A stretch of 64,000 bases of DNA from Rhodococcoides corynebacterioides (GTDB lineage Bacteria > Actinomycetota > Actinomycetes > Mycobacteriales > Mycobacteriaceae), in contig NZ_JABUBU010000005.1 in the NCBI RefSeq assembly GCF_019834675.1, positions 62,001 through 126,000 of the forward strand, written 5' to 3'. Below the pieces are notes generated by a model. It searched no databases. It was not told where the DNA came from and saw only the letters and a list, made by a program, of their open reading frames with translations. A program made the position numbers and the translations under genes. Of this stretch, positions 25,036-35,100 are shown in pieces (the stretch's first letter is position 1; each line of letters starts with the position of its first letter).

Positions 25036-25647
25036 ATGATCGACCCAGCGGTGCAGGACGTGATGAAGCTCTACCTCGAGCACGTGGGGCTGCCGCCGGA
25101 GCTGAGCCCGGAAGATCAGCAGGAGTTCGCGGAGCGGGAGAGCGAGCGGATCGCGGAGCGGATCGACAACATGAAGGTCCACCTGCAGGAGCAGGTGCTG
25201 GCCCGGTACGTGCGGGAGAACGGACACCCGGCCCCGTACATGGAGCAGGTCGGTCTGATCAATCAGGCGTGGGCGCAGGCGACGGATTACGTGATCGCCG
25301 AGGAGATCTACGGGCAGGATCTGCCGGAGGAGATGGAGGCGTACCCACCGGATCAGGAGAGCCCGGACCGCGAAGCGGAGCGGGACGCGGCGAGGATTCA
25401 GGTGCACCGGTCCGACCCGGAACGGTGGCGCAACCCGCTGAACTGCGCGGACCCGGATCGCCCGACCCGGCAGTTGATGAAGCAGCTCTGGGCGGACCGG
25501 ACGCCGACGTTCCGGTACTACGCGGTGCACCTGCTGGCGGCGCGGATCGAGGACGACCAGCCGTACCCGACGTCGCCGAACCACCCGCTGTTTCCCTCGT
25601 TCACGAGCCAGCTCGACGCGCGGGTGGCCGAGGCAAGCGGCACGTAA
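25036..25647 (+). CDS. Hypothetical acidic helical protein upstream of the methylase-helicase
   Basis: ATG 25036 gives 203 residues: MIDPAVQDVMKLYLEHVGLP, then helical charged stretches, WRNPLNCADPDRPTRQL, and a tail near RYYAVHLLAARIEDD. Third-position G/C choice and a sensible helical protein indicate that this phase is the coding one, although another phase is also open across the whole region. I do not recognise the family. A GTG at 24972 with AGGAG at 24959-24963 opens a different phase (start MATTPDDNQLDLFAD). The stop TAA is embedded in GTAA at the apparent start of the giant downstream gene. Confidence 0.6.
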   Translation: MIDPAVQDVMKLYLEHVGLPPELSPEDQQEFAERESERIAERIDNMKVHLQEQVLARYVRENGHPAPYMEQVGLINQAWAQATDYVIAEEIYGQDLPEEMEAYPPDQESPDREAERDAARIQVHRSDPERWRNPLNCADPDRPTRQLMKQLWADRTPTFRYYAVHLLAARIEDDQPYPTSPNHPLFPSFTSQLDARVAEASGT

Positions 25648-28600
25648 CTCGCCGCGCGGCGCACGACGCGCAACTGGACCTGTTCGCCGCCGACGCCGAC
25701 GGCGCTGCGCCGATCGACCCCGCCTCCCTCGACATCGGCGGCGCTCCGCTCCCTCCCGCAGTGGACCCCACCCCGCCGCAGAACGTCGAGGCCGTCGGCC
25801 CCGCCGACGCCACCGGTCCTGTCGAGTCCGCCGATCTCTCCCCCGCCGCCGATGTCGCTGACGATTCGATCCACGGCGCGGTCGAGCCGGTGGACTTCCG
25901 GCCCGGCCGCGAGGTGCTGGTGCCGTCGGGGGCGCGGGCCCGCGTGCGGGCGAACATCGACGCGCTCGGCGTGCTCGCCCGGGTCACCGAGCAGAACCGG
26001 TACGCCACCCCGGCAGAGCAGGCCGTTCTCGCGGGATGGTCGAGCTGGGGTGCGACACCGCAGGTGTTCGACCCCCGGCAGAGCGACTGGGCCCCCGAAC
26101 GGGCTCAGGTTCGGGCGTTGCTCGACGACACCGCGTACGCGCAGGCACAGCGCACCATCCTCAATGCCCACTACACCGATCCGGCGATCGCCGACGCGAT
26201 GTGGGCGGCACTGGAGAACGCCGGCTTCTCCGGCGGCCGCGTCCTCGAACCCGGATGCGGGTCGGGCACCTTCATCACTCACGCGCCGCCGTCGGCGCAG
26301 ATGGTCGGTGTCGAGCTCGACGCCACCACCGCCGCGATCGCCGCGGCCCTGACCCCGTCGGCGCAGATCCGCGCCGAAGGGTTCGAGCGGACCTCCGTCC
26401 CGGCGAGTTCGTTCACCGCGGTGATCGGGAACGTGCCGTTCGGGGATTACCGGCTCTACGACCCGGTGCACAACCAGGCCAAGCACTCCATCCACAACCA
26501 CTTCATCGTCAAGTCGCTGGCGCTGACCGCCCCCGGTGGGTACGCGGTGCTGCTGACCTCCCGGTACACCCTCGATGCGCAGAACCAGCGGGCGCGCCGC
26601 GAGATCGCCGCGCTCGGCGACCTCGTAGGTGCCGTGCGCCTGCCCTCCACCGCGTTCCGCCGTGTCGCCGGAACCGAGGTCGTCACCGACGTCCTCGTTC
26701 TCCGGCGCCGGGAGGAGGGCCGCGAGCCGTCGACGCTGACGACGCAGTTCCTCCAGCTCGCCAACGCCACGGCCCGAGACGACACCGGAGAGGACAAGGG
26801 AGTCCCGATCAACGCCGTCTTCACCGAACACCCCGACTGGGTGCTCGGTGACCTGCGCATCGGGCACGGGATGTACGGGCAGGACACCCTGTCCGTCGAC
26901 GCCCGCGACGGCGACGACCTCCCCGCGTTGGTCGCCGAGCGCCTGACCGAAATCGTCGACACCGCGAGAGCGCGCGGCCTCGGACACACCGCGTCCTGGC
27001 GCGACACCCTCGGCCCGACCCGCGAGGACTTCGACCGCGGACTCCTCGCCGCGGGACGACTGCCGGCGGAGGACGACCTGGCAGTGGGCACCCTGCGGCA
27101 CAACCGGCCGGCCGGCACCATCGAACGCTACGGCCACGGTGAGTGGGAGACGGTGAACACCCGCGGCCCCAAGCAGGTCGCCGAATGGTCCCAACTGCTT
27201 GAGCTGCGCGACACCACCCACGCCCTCATCGACGCCCAACGCGACGCCGCCACCACTACCGGTCAGCGCCAGGCGCTGCGCGAGATCCTCGCGCAGCAGT
27301 ACGACGCCTACGTCGGCCGCTACGGCCCGATCAACCGGTTCACCATGACCGTGCCCAAGGACCTCACCGACGACCAGCACGAGAAGGCCCTGGCCGCGCT
27401 GATCGACGCCTGGCGCAGAGACGAAGGCACCGGCGGTGCACCGTTCGCCGGCGACGTCCCCGAGGACGTCCTCGATCAGCTCTCCGAGCGGGCGTGGGTC
27501 AATCCCCGCACCCCGACCAAGCTGCAGAACCACCTCGGCCGCACGCTGCGCACCGATCCCACGTTCGCCCCGGTCCTCGCGCTCGAACACTTCGACGACG
27601 AGACCATGACCGCGCGCAAGGCCGCCATCTTCCACACCGACGTGATCCATCCGCGGCAGGTCCGCACCCACGCAGACACCGTCGTCGAAGCGATGGCGAT
27701 CAGCCTCGACGAGTCGGCGCGCCTGGACGTCCCCCGGATCGCCGAGCTGCTCGCGGTCACCACCGAGGAAGCGGAAACCGCGATGGAGGGGCACGCCTTC
27801 CGCACCCTGTCCGACCCCACCCGGTGGGTCGGCGCGTCGACGTATCTGTCGGGCAACGTGCGCCGCAAACTCGCCGAAGCCGAGGAGGTCGCCGCACTGG
27901 ACCCGCGCTACCGCGCCAACGTCGACGCGCTCACCGCGGTGGTGCCACCACGAAAGACCGACGTCGACGTGGCACTCGGGGCTCCGTGGGTGCCGATCGA
28001 GACCTACGTCCAGTTCGTGCGTGAGACGTTCGAGGTGCCCGAGGACACCACCGTCACCATCGAGCGCGTCCAGGGCCGGTGGGAGGTCGACGTGGACCCC
28101 TACAAGGGCGAGCACGAACAAACCCTCAAATGGGCACTGGTTCCCAAACGGGGGTCGTGGTCGACGTCCTACAACTTCGAGCACCGCCCCGCCGAGGATC
28201 GCGGCATCTCCAACGCCGGCGTCCGCGCCGGCAACTACGACTGGCAGGACCTGCTGACCGACCTGCTCAACCATGACCCCATCGAAATCGCCACCTCGAA
28301 GGAGTTCCGCGATACCGCCGGTGCCCCACCGATTCACGACGCCGCCACCCGCGCCGCTCAGTCGAAGGCGCGGCGGCTCGGGCAGGAGTTCTCCCAGTGG
28401 GCCCTGCACGCCGACGAAACTCGTCGGGAGCAGTTGCTCGACATCTACAACGACCGGTTCAACTCCCTCGTCGCGCCGACGCATTCGGGGGCGCACATGA
28501 GCTTCCCCGGCCTCGGGGAGAAGTACGCCCCGTACCCGTACCAGCGCAACGCCGCAGCCCGCATCGTCTCCGAGCCGACGGTGCTGCTCGACCACGTCGT

Positions 28601-31397
28601 CGGCGCCGGGAAGACCGGCACCATCCTCATGGGGGCGATGGAGCTGCGCCGGCTCGGACTGGCCACCAAACCGTGGATCGTGGTGCCCAACCACATCATC
28701 GACCAGGTCGTCCGCGAGGCCGGGCAGTGGTACCCGGCCGCGCGCATCCTCTCCGGATCCGCCGCCACCGACGCCGAGGGCCGGCGGTTGCTCATCGCCC
28801 AATCCGCCTCGCAGGACTGGGACATGGTCATCGTCCCCCGATCGGCGTTCTCCGCCATCGGCGTCGACCCCGGCACCAAAGCCGAGTACATGCGCGACCA
28901 GGTAGCCGAACTCGACACCGCACTGAGCACCGTCGAAGGCGACGCGACCCGCAAGCGCATCGAGGCCGCAAAAGCGCGACTCGAGGAAAAACTGAACGCC
29001 GCGCTCGATCAGGCCGGAAAAGACCTCGGGCTGACCTTCGAAGCGTCCGGATGCGACTACCTGTTCGTCGACGAAGCACACGAGTTCAAGAACCTCGCCC
29101 GCACCTCGGGCATCGTCGAGCTGTCCAACCTGGGCTCGAACCGCGCCAGCGACATGGACCTCAAACTGGCCTACCTGCGCTCGATGCGCCGAGAGGACGC
29201 CGTCACCAACGGCATCCCCGCCGACGACTACATCGAGCGGGTGGCCACGTTCGCCACCGGCACCCCGGTGGCGAACTCGCTCGCCGAACTGTGGGTGATG
29301 CAGCACTACCTGCGACCGGACCTGCTCGACGACGCCGGAGTGGCGTCGATCAACGACTGGGGCGCCACGTTCACCGACACCGTCGAACGGGTCGAACTCA
29401 ACTCCTCCGGCTCGCGTCTGCGAGCGGTCAGCCGCGTCGGAGAGTTCACCAACGTCGGCGACCTGATCGGCATGACCAGCGTCTTCACCGACGCCGTCAC
29501 CCGTGACCAGGTGCCGGCGAACCTGCCCGTCAAAGACGGTGGACGCAACACCGACGTCCTGTTCACCCCCGCCGTGGAAGTGCAGGACTTCATCGCCGAC
29601 CTCGGGTACCGGGCCGACAACCTCCGACGCGACCGGGCGGACCTCGACAACGCACTCAAGATCGCCGGCGATGGTCGCAACGCCACCCTCGACCCGCGGG
29701 CGGCGCACCTCGACCCCGCGCCGCCGCAGCACTCCCGCGCCCACATCGTCGCCGACCGCATCCTCGCGGTGCACCGCGCATCCCGAGACACCGTCTACCT
29801 CGACTCGGCCGGTCAACCGCATCCGACACCAGGGGCGTTGCAGATCGTGTTCTGCGACCGCTCCACCCCGAAGACCGACGGCTCCTGGTCGATCTACGAC
29901 GGCATCCGCGACGAGCTGATCGACGGCGGAATGGACCCCTCCCGCATCGCCTACGTCCACGACTACCCGAAACCGTCGGAGAAGGCGCGACTGTTCGAGC
30001 GGTGCCGCACCGGACGGGTGTCGGTGATCTTCGGGTCCACCGAGAAGATGGGCACCGGCACCAACATCCAGGACCGGGCGATCGCCCTGCACCACGTCGA
30101 CGTGCCGTGGCGACCGGCCGACCTCGAACAACGAGAAGGTCGCATCATCCGTCAGGGCAACCAGAATGCCCGCGTCCAGGTGTTCAACTACGTCGCGGAG
30201 AGGACCTTCGACACCGTCATGTGGCAGACGGTGCACCGCAAAGCGCACTTCATCGAACAGCTCAAGAAAGCCGACCGCTCCATGCGCCGGGTCGTCGACC
30301 TCGACTCGGACTCCCTCGCGGAGAACTCGGCGATGACCAAAGCGCTCGCCACGGGCGACGACCGGTACATCCGCCAGATCGAGCTCGACGCGCAACTGCA
30401 AGAGCTGCAATCGGAAGCCGACTCGCACTTCGCCGAGCAACGCTCCATCGAACGCGACCGAGACCGCCTACGGCGAGAAGTGCCCCTGACGAGAGCTCGG
30501 ATCGCGGCCCTCGCGGCCGCCGCACCCGTCCTGCGGCAACGGCGCGAACAGGAAACCTGGCCCGGCATCACCGTGCGGGGCCAGTTCCACCCCACCCGCG
30601 CCGAGGCCGGACCCGCACTCGCCGCGGCCCTGCAGAACGCCTACCAGTCCCTCAAGGGGGCGGGGCTGACCAAGACACTGACCGTGGTCGAGATGAGCGG
30701 ATTCACCATCGAAGCGGCGAGACCGGCGTCCGACAGTGCGCTCTACCTGTCCTTCTCCGGGTTGGGTTCATCGACCAAAGCCCTCGACGCGCACACGCTC
30801 TACCCGCGCATCGGCGACGGCGACCGCACCCAGCACGCACTCGGACTACTCACCCGCATCGAGAACATGGCCCTCACCGTCGACACCGACCTCGCCCGCG
30901 CCCAAAGCTCCCTCGACCGCGACGAACACCGACTCGAAACCCTGGAGGCGACCGAACTGTCCGACTTCCCGAAAGCCGCGCAACTGTCCGACCTGTCCGA
31001 CCAAGTCTCGCAACTCCGGCGGGAGATCAAAGAAGCCGAAACGAGCCCGGAGGCGCTGGCACGCAACGACGCCCGCGCCGAACGAGCCGCCGCGAAAGGC
31101 CGCGAACCCGGATGGTCACTGCTGCTCAACCCGACCCCGGCCAAAGTCGAAGAAACCGGCCTGGGCAGTGCCGACGCCGTCCGAGCAATGATGCGCGAGC
31201 TGGAACGAAACGCACTCACCGGTATCAGCGCCTCCCCCGGAACCGACCCTGACAGCGGCGCTGGCAGTACGTACCGTCACCACGCGCCGACCCCGACCGA
31301 CACCGCCCCCGACAGCAGATCAGACCGAGAGCCACCGCGATCTCGACCCGACGCCCCCAGCGGACCGGACCTCGACAACGGACCGGAGGTGGAGTGA
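25644..31397 (+). CDS. DarB-like N6-adenine methylase / SNF2-type helicase fusion
   Basis: Taken from codon 25644 this is 1,917 residues. The methylase has EPGCGSGTF (about residue 201) and IGNVPFGDY (about 262), a variant of the N-P-P-Y/F motif. The helicase has HVVGAGKTGTIL (about 983), VDEAHEF (about 1141) and the last motif REGRIIRQGNQN (about 1496), then a coiled-coil tail. Such giant fusions occur on conjugative elements, and phage P1 DarB, of this architecture, protects incoming DNA from type I restriction. The start is odd: GTAACTCGC stands where GTGACTCGC would give the usual overlap with the previous stop. The phase is also open from GTG 24972, whose product begins with a similar QLDLFAD motif. 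Confidence 0.8.
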   Translation, partial: VTRRAAHDAQLDLFAADADGAAPIDPASLDIGGAPLPPAVDPTPPQNVEAVGPADATGPVESADLSPAADVADDSIHGAVEPVDFRPGREVLVPSGARARVRANIDALGVLARVTEQNRYATPAEQAVLAGWSSWGATPQVFDPRQSDWAPERAQVRALLDDTAYAQAQRTILNAHYTDPAIADAMWAALENAGFSGGRVLEPGCGSGTFITHAPPSAQMVGVELDATTAAIAAALTPSAQIRAEGFERTSVPASSFTAVIGNVPFGDYRLYDPVHNQAKHSIHNHFIVKSLALTAPGGYAVLLTSRYTLDAQNQRARREIAALGDLVGAVRLPSTAFRRVAGTEVVTDVLVLRRREEGREPSTLTTQFLQLANATARDDTGEDKGVPINAVFTEHPDWVLGDLRIGHGMYGQDTLSVDARDGDDLPALVAERLTEIVDTARARGLGHTASWRDTLGPTREDFDRGLLAAGRLPAEDDLAVGTLRHNRPAGTIERYGHGEWETVNTRGPKQVAEWSQLLELRDTTHALIDAQRDAATTTGQRQALREILAQQYDAYVGRYGPINRFTMTVPKDLTDDQHEKALAALIDAWRRDEGTGGAPFAGDVPEDVLDQLSERAWVNPRTPTKLQNHLGRTLRTDPTFAPVLALEHFDDETMTARKAAIFHTDVIHPRQVRTHADTVVEAMAISLDESARLDVPRIAELLAVTTEEAETAMEGHAFRTLSDPTRWVGASTYLSGNVRRKLAEAEEVAALDPRYRANVDALTAVVPPRKTDVDVALGAPWVPIETYVQFVRETFEVPEDTTVTIERVQGRWEVDVDPYKGEHEQTLKWALVPKRGSWSTSYNFEHRPAEDRGISNAGVRAGNYDWQDLLTDLLNHDPIEIATSKEFRDTAGAPPIHDAATRAAQSKARRLGQEFSQWALHADETRREQLLDIYNDRFNSLVAPTHSGAHMSFPGLGEKYAPYPYQRNAAARIVSEPTVLLDHVVGAGKTGTILMGAMELRRLGLATKPWIVVPNHIIDQVVREAGQWYPAARILSGSAATDAEGRRLLIAQSASQDWDMVIVPRSAFSAIGVDPGTKAEYMRDQVAELDTALSTVEGDATRKRIEAAKARLEEKLNAALDQAGKDLGLTFEASGCDYLFVDEAHEFKNLARTSGIVELSNLGSNRASDMDLKLAYLRSMRREDAVTNGIPADDYIERVATFATGTPVANSLAELWVMQHYLRPDLLDDAGVASINDWGATFTDTVERVELNSSGSRLRAVSRVGEFTNVGDLIGMTSVFTDAVTRDQVPANLPVKDGGRNTDVLFTPAVEVQDFIADLGYRADNLRRDRADLDNALKIAGDGRNATLDPRAAHLDPAPPQHSRAHIVADRILAVHRASRDTVYLDSAGQPHPTPGALQIVFCDRSTPKTDGSWSIYDGIRDELIDGGMDPSRIAYVHDYPKPSEKARLFERCRTGRVSVIFGSTEKMGTGTNIQDRAIALHHVDVPWRPADLEQREGRIIRQGNQNARVQVFNYVAERTFDTVMWQTVHRKAHFIEQLKKADRSMRRVVDLDSDSLAENSAMTKALATGDDRYIRQIELDAQLQELQSEADSHFAEQRSIERDRDRLRREVPLTRARIAALAAAAPVLRQRREQETWPGITVRGQFHPTRAEAGPALAAALQNAYQSLKGAGLTKTLTVVEMSGFTIEAARPASDSALYLSFSGLGSSTKALDAHTLYPRIGDGDRTQHALGLLTRIENMALTVDTDLARAQSSLDRDEHRLETLEATELSDFPKAAQLSDLSDQVSQLRREIKEAETSPEALARNDARAERAAAKGREPGWSLLLNPTPAKVEETGLGSADAVRAMMRELERNALTGISASPGTDPDSGAGSTYRHHAPTPTDTAPDSRSDREPPRSRPDAPSGPDLDNGPEVE

Positions 31398-31423
31398 GGA
31401 CGGAAAGGGCCCCTGATGAGGTC

Positions 31424-32068
31424 CTACAGGTCCATGTAGTCGGCGAGATCGGGGGCTAGATCAGCGTTGTAGTCGTAGTAGAACTCAGCCATGTCTCGCT
31501 GCATGTCCGCATAGTGATCGAGTACGTCCATCGTCGCGGCCAGCAAGTCAGACATCTCGCGCATGGCCGCGTCGAGGGCAAGGAAATCGGCGCGGTCGTC
31601 CCTTTCGCTGAGCGTGCCGGCGTAGCGAAATGATTCCCCTGCCGGGTCGAGCTGCGCGAGGCGCGCGAGAGCCTTTCGTGTCTTGGCGTCAGTGACGGTG
31701 AGATCAAGGGCAAGAAGATGGTCGTCCAGTTCATCGAGTAGTGGCACCAACTTGTGGCCCAGCGTCTTCCTGAGTCGGTCCTTCGTCTCGTCCGCCGACA
31801 GCGATGGGTCGTGGTCGCCCCCTGCGCGCCTCAGTCGGGTCGCTTCGACGATGGCACTTTTCAGCGTCAGCTCCGCCGCGTGTCGATGCAGGTAGAGCCA
31901 CGGAATCAGGATGGTGTCATCGAACGGGACACCCGTGAACGACGCAGCCAGTCGATTAGCGGCCTCGCGGAAGAACATGGAGTACTCGAACATTCCGGCC
32001 CGACCTATTCGCATGATCAGCCTGCGGTGGTCCGTCGGTTGGAACTGATCGAAGAAGCCGGAACCCAT
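31424..32068 (-). CDS. HEPN-like protein
   Basis: A 214-residue protein from ATG 32068. IPWLYLHRHAAELTLKSAIV at about residues 56-75 matches the conserved helix of SAV2148/HEPN-like proteins (usually P-x-L-Y-L-x-R-H-x-x-E-L-x-L-K). The rest is helical and strongly acidic at the C-terminus (YYDYNADLAPDLADYMDL). HEPN proteins are often RNases in toxin-antitoxin and defence systems, but the usual catalytic R-x4-6-H is not clear here. No nucleotidyltransferase partner is adjacent. It is convergent with the methylase-helicase gene and 50 bp downstream of the relaxase gene, so it may be co-transcribed with the relaxase. Confidence 0.6.
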   Translation of the reverse strand: MGSGFFDQFQPTDHRRLIMRIGRAGMFEYSMFFREAANRLAASFTGVPFDDTILIPWLYLHRHAAELTLKSAIVEATRLRRAGGDHDPSLSADETKDRLRKTLGHKLVPLLDELDDHLLALDLTVTDAKTRKALARLAQLDPAGESFRYAGTLSERDDRADFLALDAAMREMSDLLAATMDVLDHYADMQRDMAEFYYDYNADLAPDLADYMDL

Positions 32069-32115
32069 AGCGGCAGCGTATCGACAGTCGAGTCGGTCTT
32101 GGAGTAGAGCAGCCG

Positions 32116-35100
32116 TCAGCTAGTTGGGTCGATGCCCTGGTCAGGTGCCCGGTCGAAGTCCGCCTGCACCCCATATGGGCGACTCGTTTCCTGCCCGTGT
32201 TCGGTCGCGCCGCTGGGTGTCGCGCCCCCGGCTCCAGTGACCGACTGGATCCGCTCGCGCTCTTTCACGTCGGTATCCGGTGTACGGGTGGGGTTCAGGT
32301 CGGTGACCCCTGCGACCGAGGACACGTTCACCGTGGAGATACGGGTCTCGCTCGCTCTGACTCGCTGCTCGGCACTCGCGCGTTCGGGGTGCAGCAGCAT
32401 CAGGCGCCGCCGGCGGCCGTGTTCGGCGATGACGTCGTCGAATATCGCGGCGGTAGTGAGGTCGCTCGTTCGGCGCCCCTCCGCGACACGGTCGATGATC
32501 TTCGCCCAGTCGGCGCGATCGGCGCGCACTCGACCGGCGGCTGCGTCGGCGGCGCGGCGCGCGCCGTCTAGTTGCTGAGCAAGCTGCTCGGTGCGCGCTC
32601 GTGCGGCGGCGATAGCCACTTCGAGGGGTTTGCGATCTCGCCGTTTGGCTCCACCAAGGCGCGCGGTGAGCGAAGCGAAATCAGTCCGGGCGTCAATGAG
32701 TTCGGTGTCGAGGCGGCGACGTTCGTTGTCGACGTCGCGCCAGGCGGCTATCGCGGAGGCCTGCTCGTGCAGACGCGCGTGTAGTGCCTCGGTGTCCGCG
32801 ACAACGGTGGGTTCCGTGCGGCTTCCGGCGCGAGTGACCAGCATGAGGAGATCCGCGTCGGGAAGTAGGCGAATCGAGTCTCGGCGCATTGCCGCACGTA
32901 GTTCGGCATCGACGTCGCCGGTCGCCGCCGGATCGGCCGGCGGCGATGCCGACACCCGCGGCTCGACCGACTGGGCCGTCTCCGTCGGGTCGGCGGGATA
33001 CAGGGTGTGCTCCGGTATGCCCACGGCGTTCTCGGGGGCAACGCCGGTCGGCACCGCCTCGACGTCGCCCGAGTCCACGTCTGTCGCTGCGGTGGGTGCG
33101 GGGGTGTCGGTGGTGAGGGCGGCGCGGCGGACGGCGTTCTCCGCGCGGACGAGTTGCCCGTCGAGGGTGCGGCACAGTGCGTCCTGCTCGAACCATGCCG
33201 CGGTGTCGAGTTCTTCCGCTGCCAGGCGGGCGGCGTCGACGTCGGTGCGGGTGACAGCTCCCCCGTCGGCGGCGACGGTGTCCTCGTAGGCCCGTGCTGC
33301 GTCGTGAGCGCGAGCCCGCGCCCGATCCGCTGCCTCGTCGGCGAACCCGACCTGCCAGATCGCCCAGTCCAACTCGCGGCGCGCGTCGACGACGGTGTCG
33401 TCCTCCCCCGCCTCGGCGGCTGCCGCTGCGGATGCGGCGGCGGGGCGCAGGACGGTGTCGATGTGGTGCCACTGCGTTTCGGCGGCGAGGGCGGCGTCGG
33501 TCCAGTCCTGGCGGGCGTCGAGCATCGCCACCAACGCCGGCTTCTGCCGGTCCGCGCGCACACTCATCTCGGCGATCATCGGTGCGGCGGCGGAGAGCGC
33601 GGGGCTGGTGCCGGCGGTGATCGCGGCGCGCAGCTCGCGGCGACGGGCGCGCGCAGCGTCGAGGTCGGCGCGCAGGAGTCGGACGCGTTCGTCGCGGGTG
33701 ACCGTCGGATACGGCAGGGCGATGCGGTCGGCGGCGGTGAGCATCGCCTCGAACGGGTCGATCTCGTCGTCCCCGGCTGCGGTGTCGTCGCCGTTCTGCG
33801 CGGCATCCGGCTCGGCCCGGTGCTCGACGTCGTCGCCACCGTGGTCGTACTCCGGGGGCGGCGGTGCGTCGTCGTACTCGGCCGGCGCGTCCAGCGCGTC
33901 GAGGGAGGCGAGGTAGTCGGCGTCCAGCTCGATAGGAACCGCCGCAACACGGGCGTCTGTCTGCGCTGCGGCCGCGGGCGGGCCGACCGGCGGTGGGAGC
34001 CGGTCGGGGTCGGCGAACTCGGACGGCAGGACATCACCGGCGCGGTCACCGACCGCGTCGTCGACGGGGGCGAGTGCTTCCTCGTCCTCGACGGAGAGGG
34101 GTTCGACGTCGGGGCCGATATAGGTGCGGGCGAGGTGGTTCTCGCGTACCAGCATCTCGGCGCGCCACGTCAAGGCTCGGGTCAGCTCGTGCGCGGGGAC
34201 GGTGAGGCCGTGCTCGACCGGGTCGATGCCGCCGTGAAGGCACTCGTAGGCGGTACCGAGCAGCTCACCGGGGGTCCACATGCTCGGGTCGGCGGCGTCG
34301 ACGGTCGCCACCAACGCCGGCCACGCCGCGTCGGCGACGATGCGCCGCGCGGTGCTCTCGCCGACCAGCTCGGCCAGCAGCGGTGCCCACACCGGGGTCA
34401 GGTCACCGCTCGTGTCGGCCGCGTCGAGGGCAGCGGCCGACAGCTCACCCGACAGTCGCCACCACAGTGCGGCGGCGGGCAACTCGTCCGGCAGCGGCGC
34501 CCGGGTGAGGGTGTCCCGCACCAGGGCGTGCACGTCGATGCCGGCGCGGGCGGCGGCGGAGAGGCGATCGGCGAGGACCGGGAAGTACGGGTCGCGGGCG
34601 ATGTGGCGGTCGAGCTCGTCGACGAACGGACGCCACCGTGTCACGGCGTCGTTGGCGCTGCCGAGCACGGCGTCGGCGCGGGTGTCCAGGCGGCGCTGGG
34701 CGGCGGCGGAGGTGGCGGCGTACTGATCGGGACCGGTGGGACGGCGGTCGGCGGGGTCGACCTCGTGGGCGGCGCGGAACACCGCGAGGTCGGTCAGCAG
34801 CTCGGCGGTGTCGTCGGCGCTCAGGAACGGGCGCGCCCACACCGGTGCGGTGGTCGGTGTCCAGGTGGCGACGTCGGCGGCGATGGCGTCGCGGTGCGCG
34901 GTGACCGCGGCCGCGCGGGCGTCGAGGTAGCTCGCCCACTCCGGTTCGCGGGCCAGCGCGTCGGGGATCGACGGCAACCAGGGCAGCGGTCCGCGGCCGC
35001 CGTGGTGGCGTCCGGTGGCGTCGAGTCGCCAGTCGAGTACGGCGGCTCGGTCGGCGGCGGCACTGAGGTCGCGGCCGGCGGCAGCGGCGTTCAGCGCAGC

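Noticed and set aside
25036-25647. The second open phase across this gene as the true N-terminus of the methylase-helicase
   Set aside because: That phase yields Gly/Arg/Ala-rich nonsense between two sensible ends, whereas the other phase gives a normal helical protein; kept only as an alternative start possibility.
25518-30440. A 1,640-codon open frame on the minus strand opposite the methylase-helicase gene
   Set aside because: It is an antisense shadow of a very GC-rich gene: its product is low complexity, has no domain, and the plus-strand frame carries clear methylase and helicase motifs.
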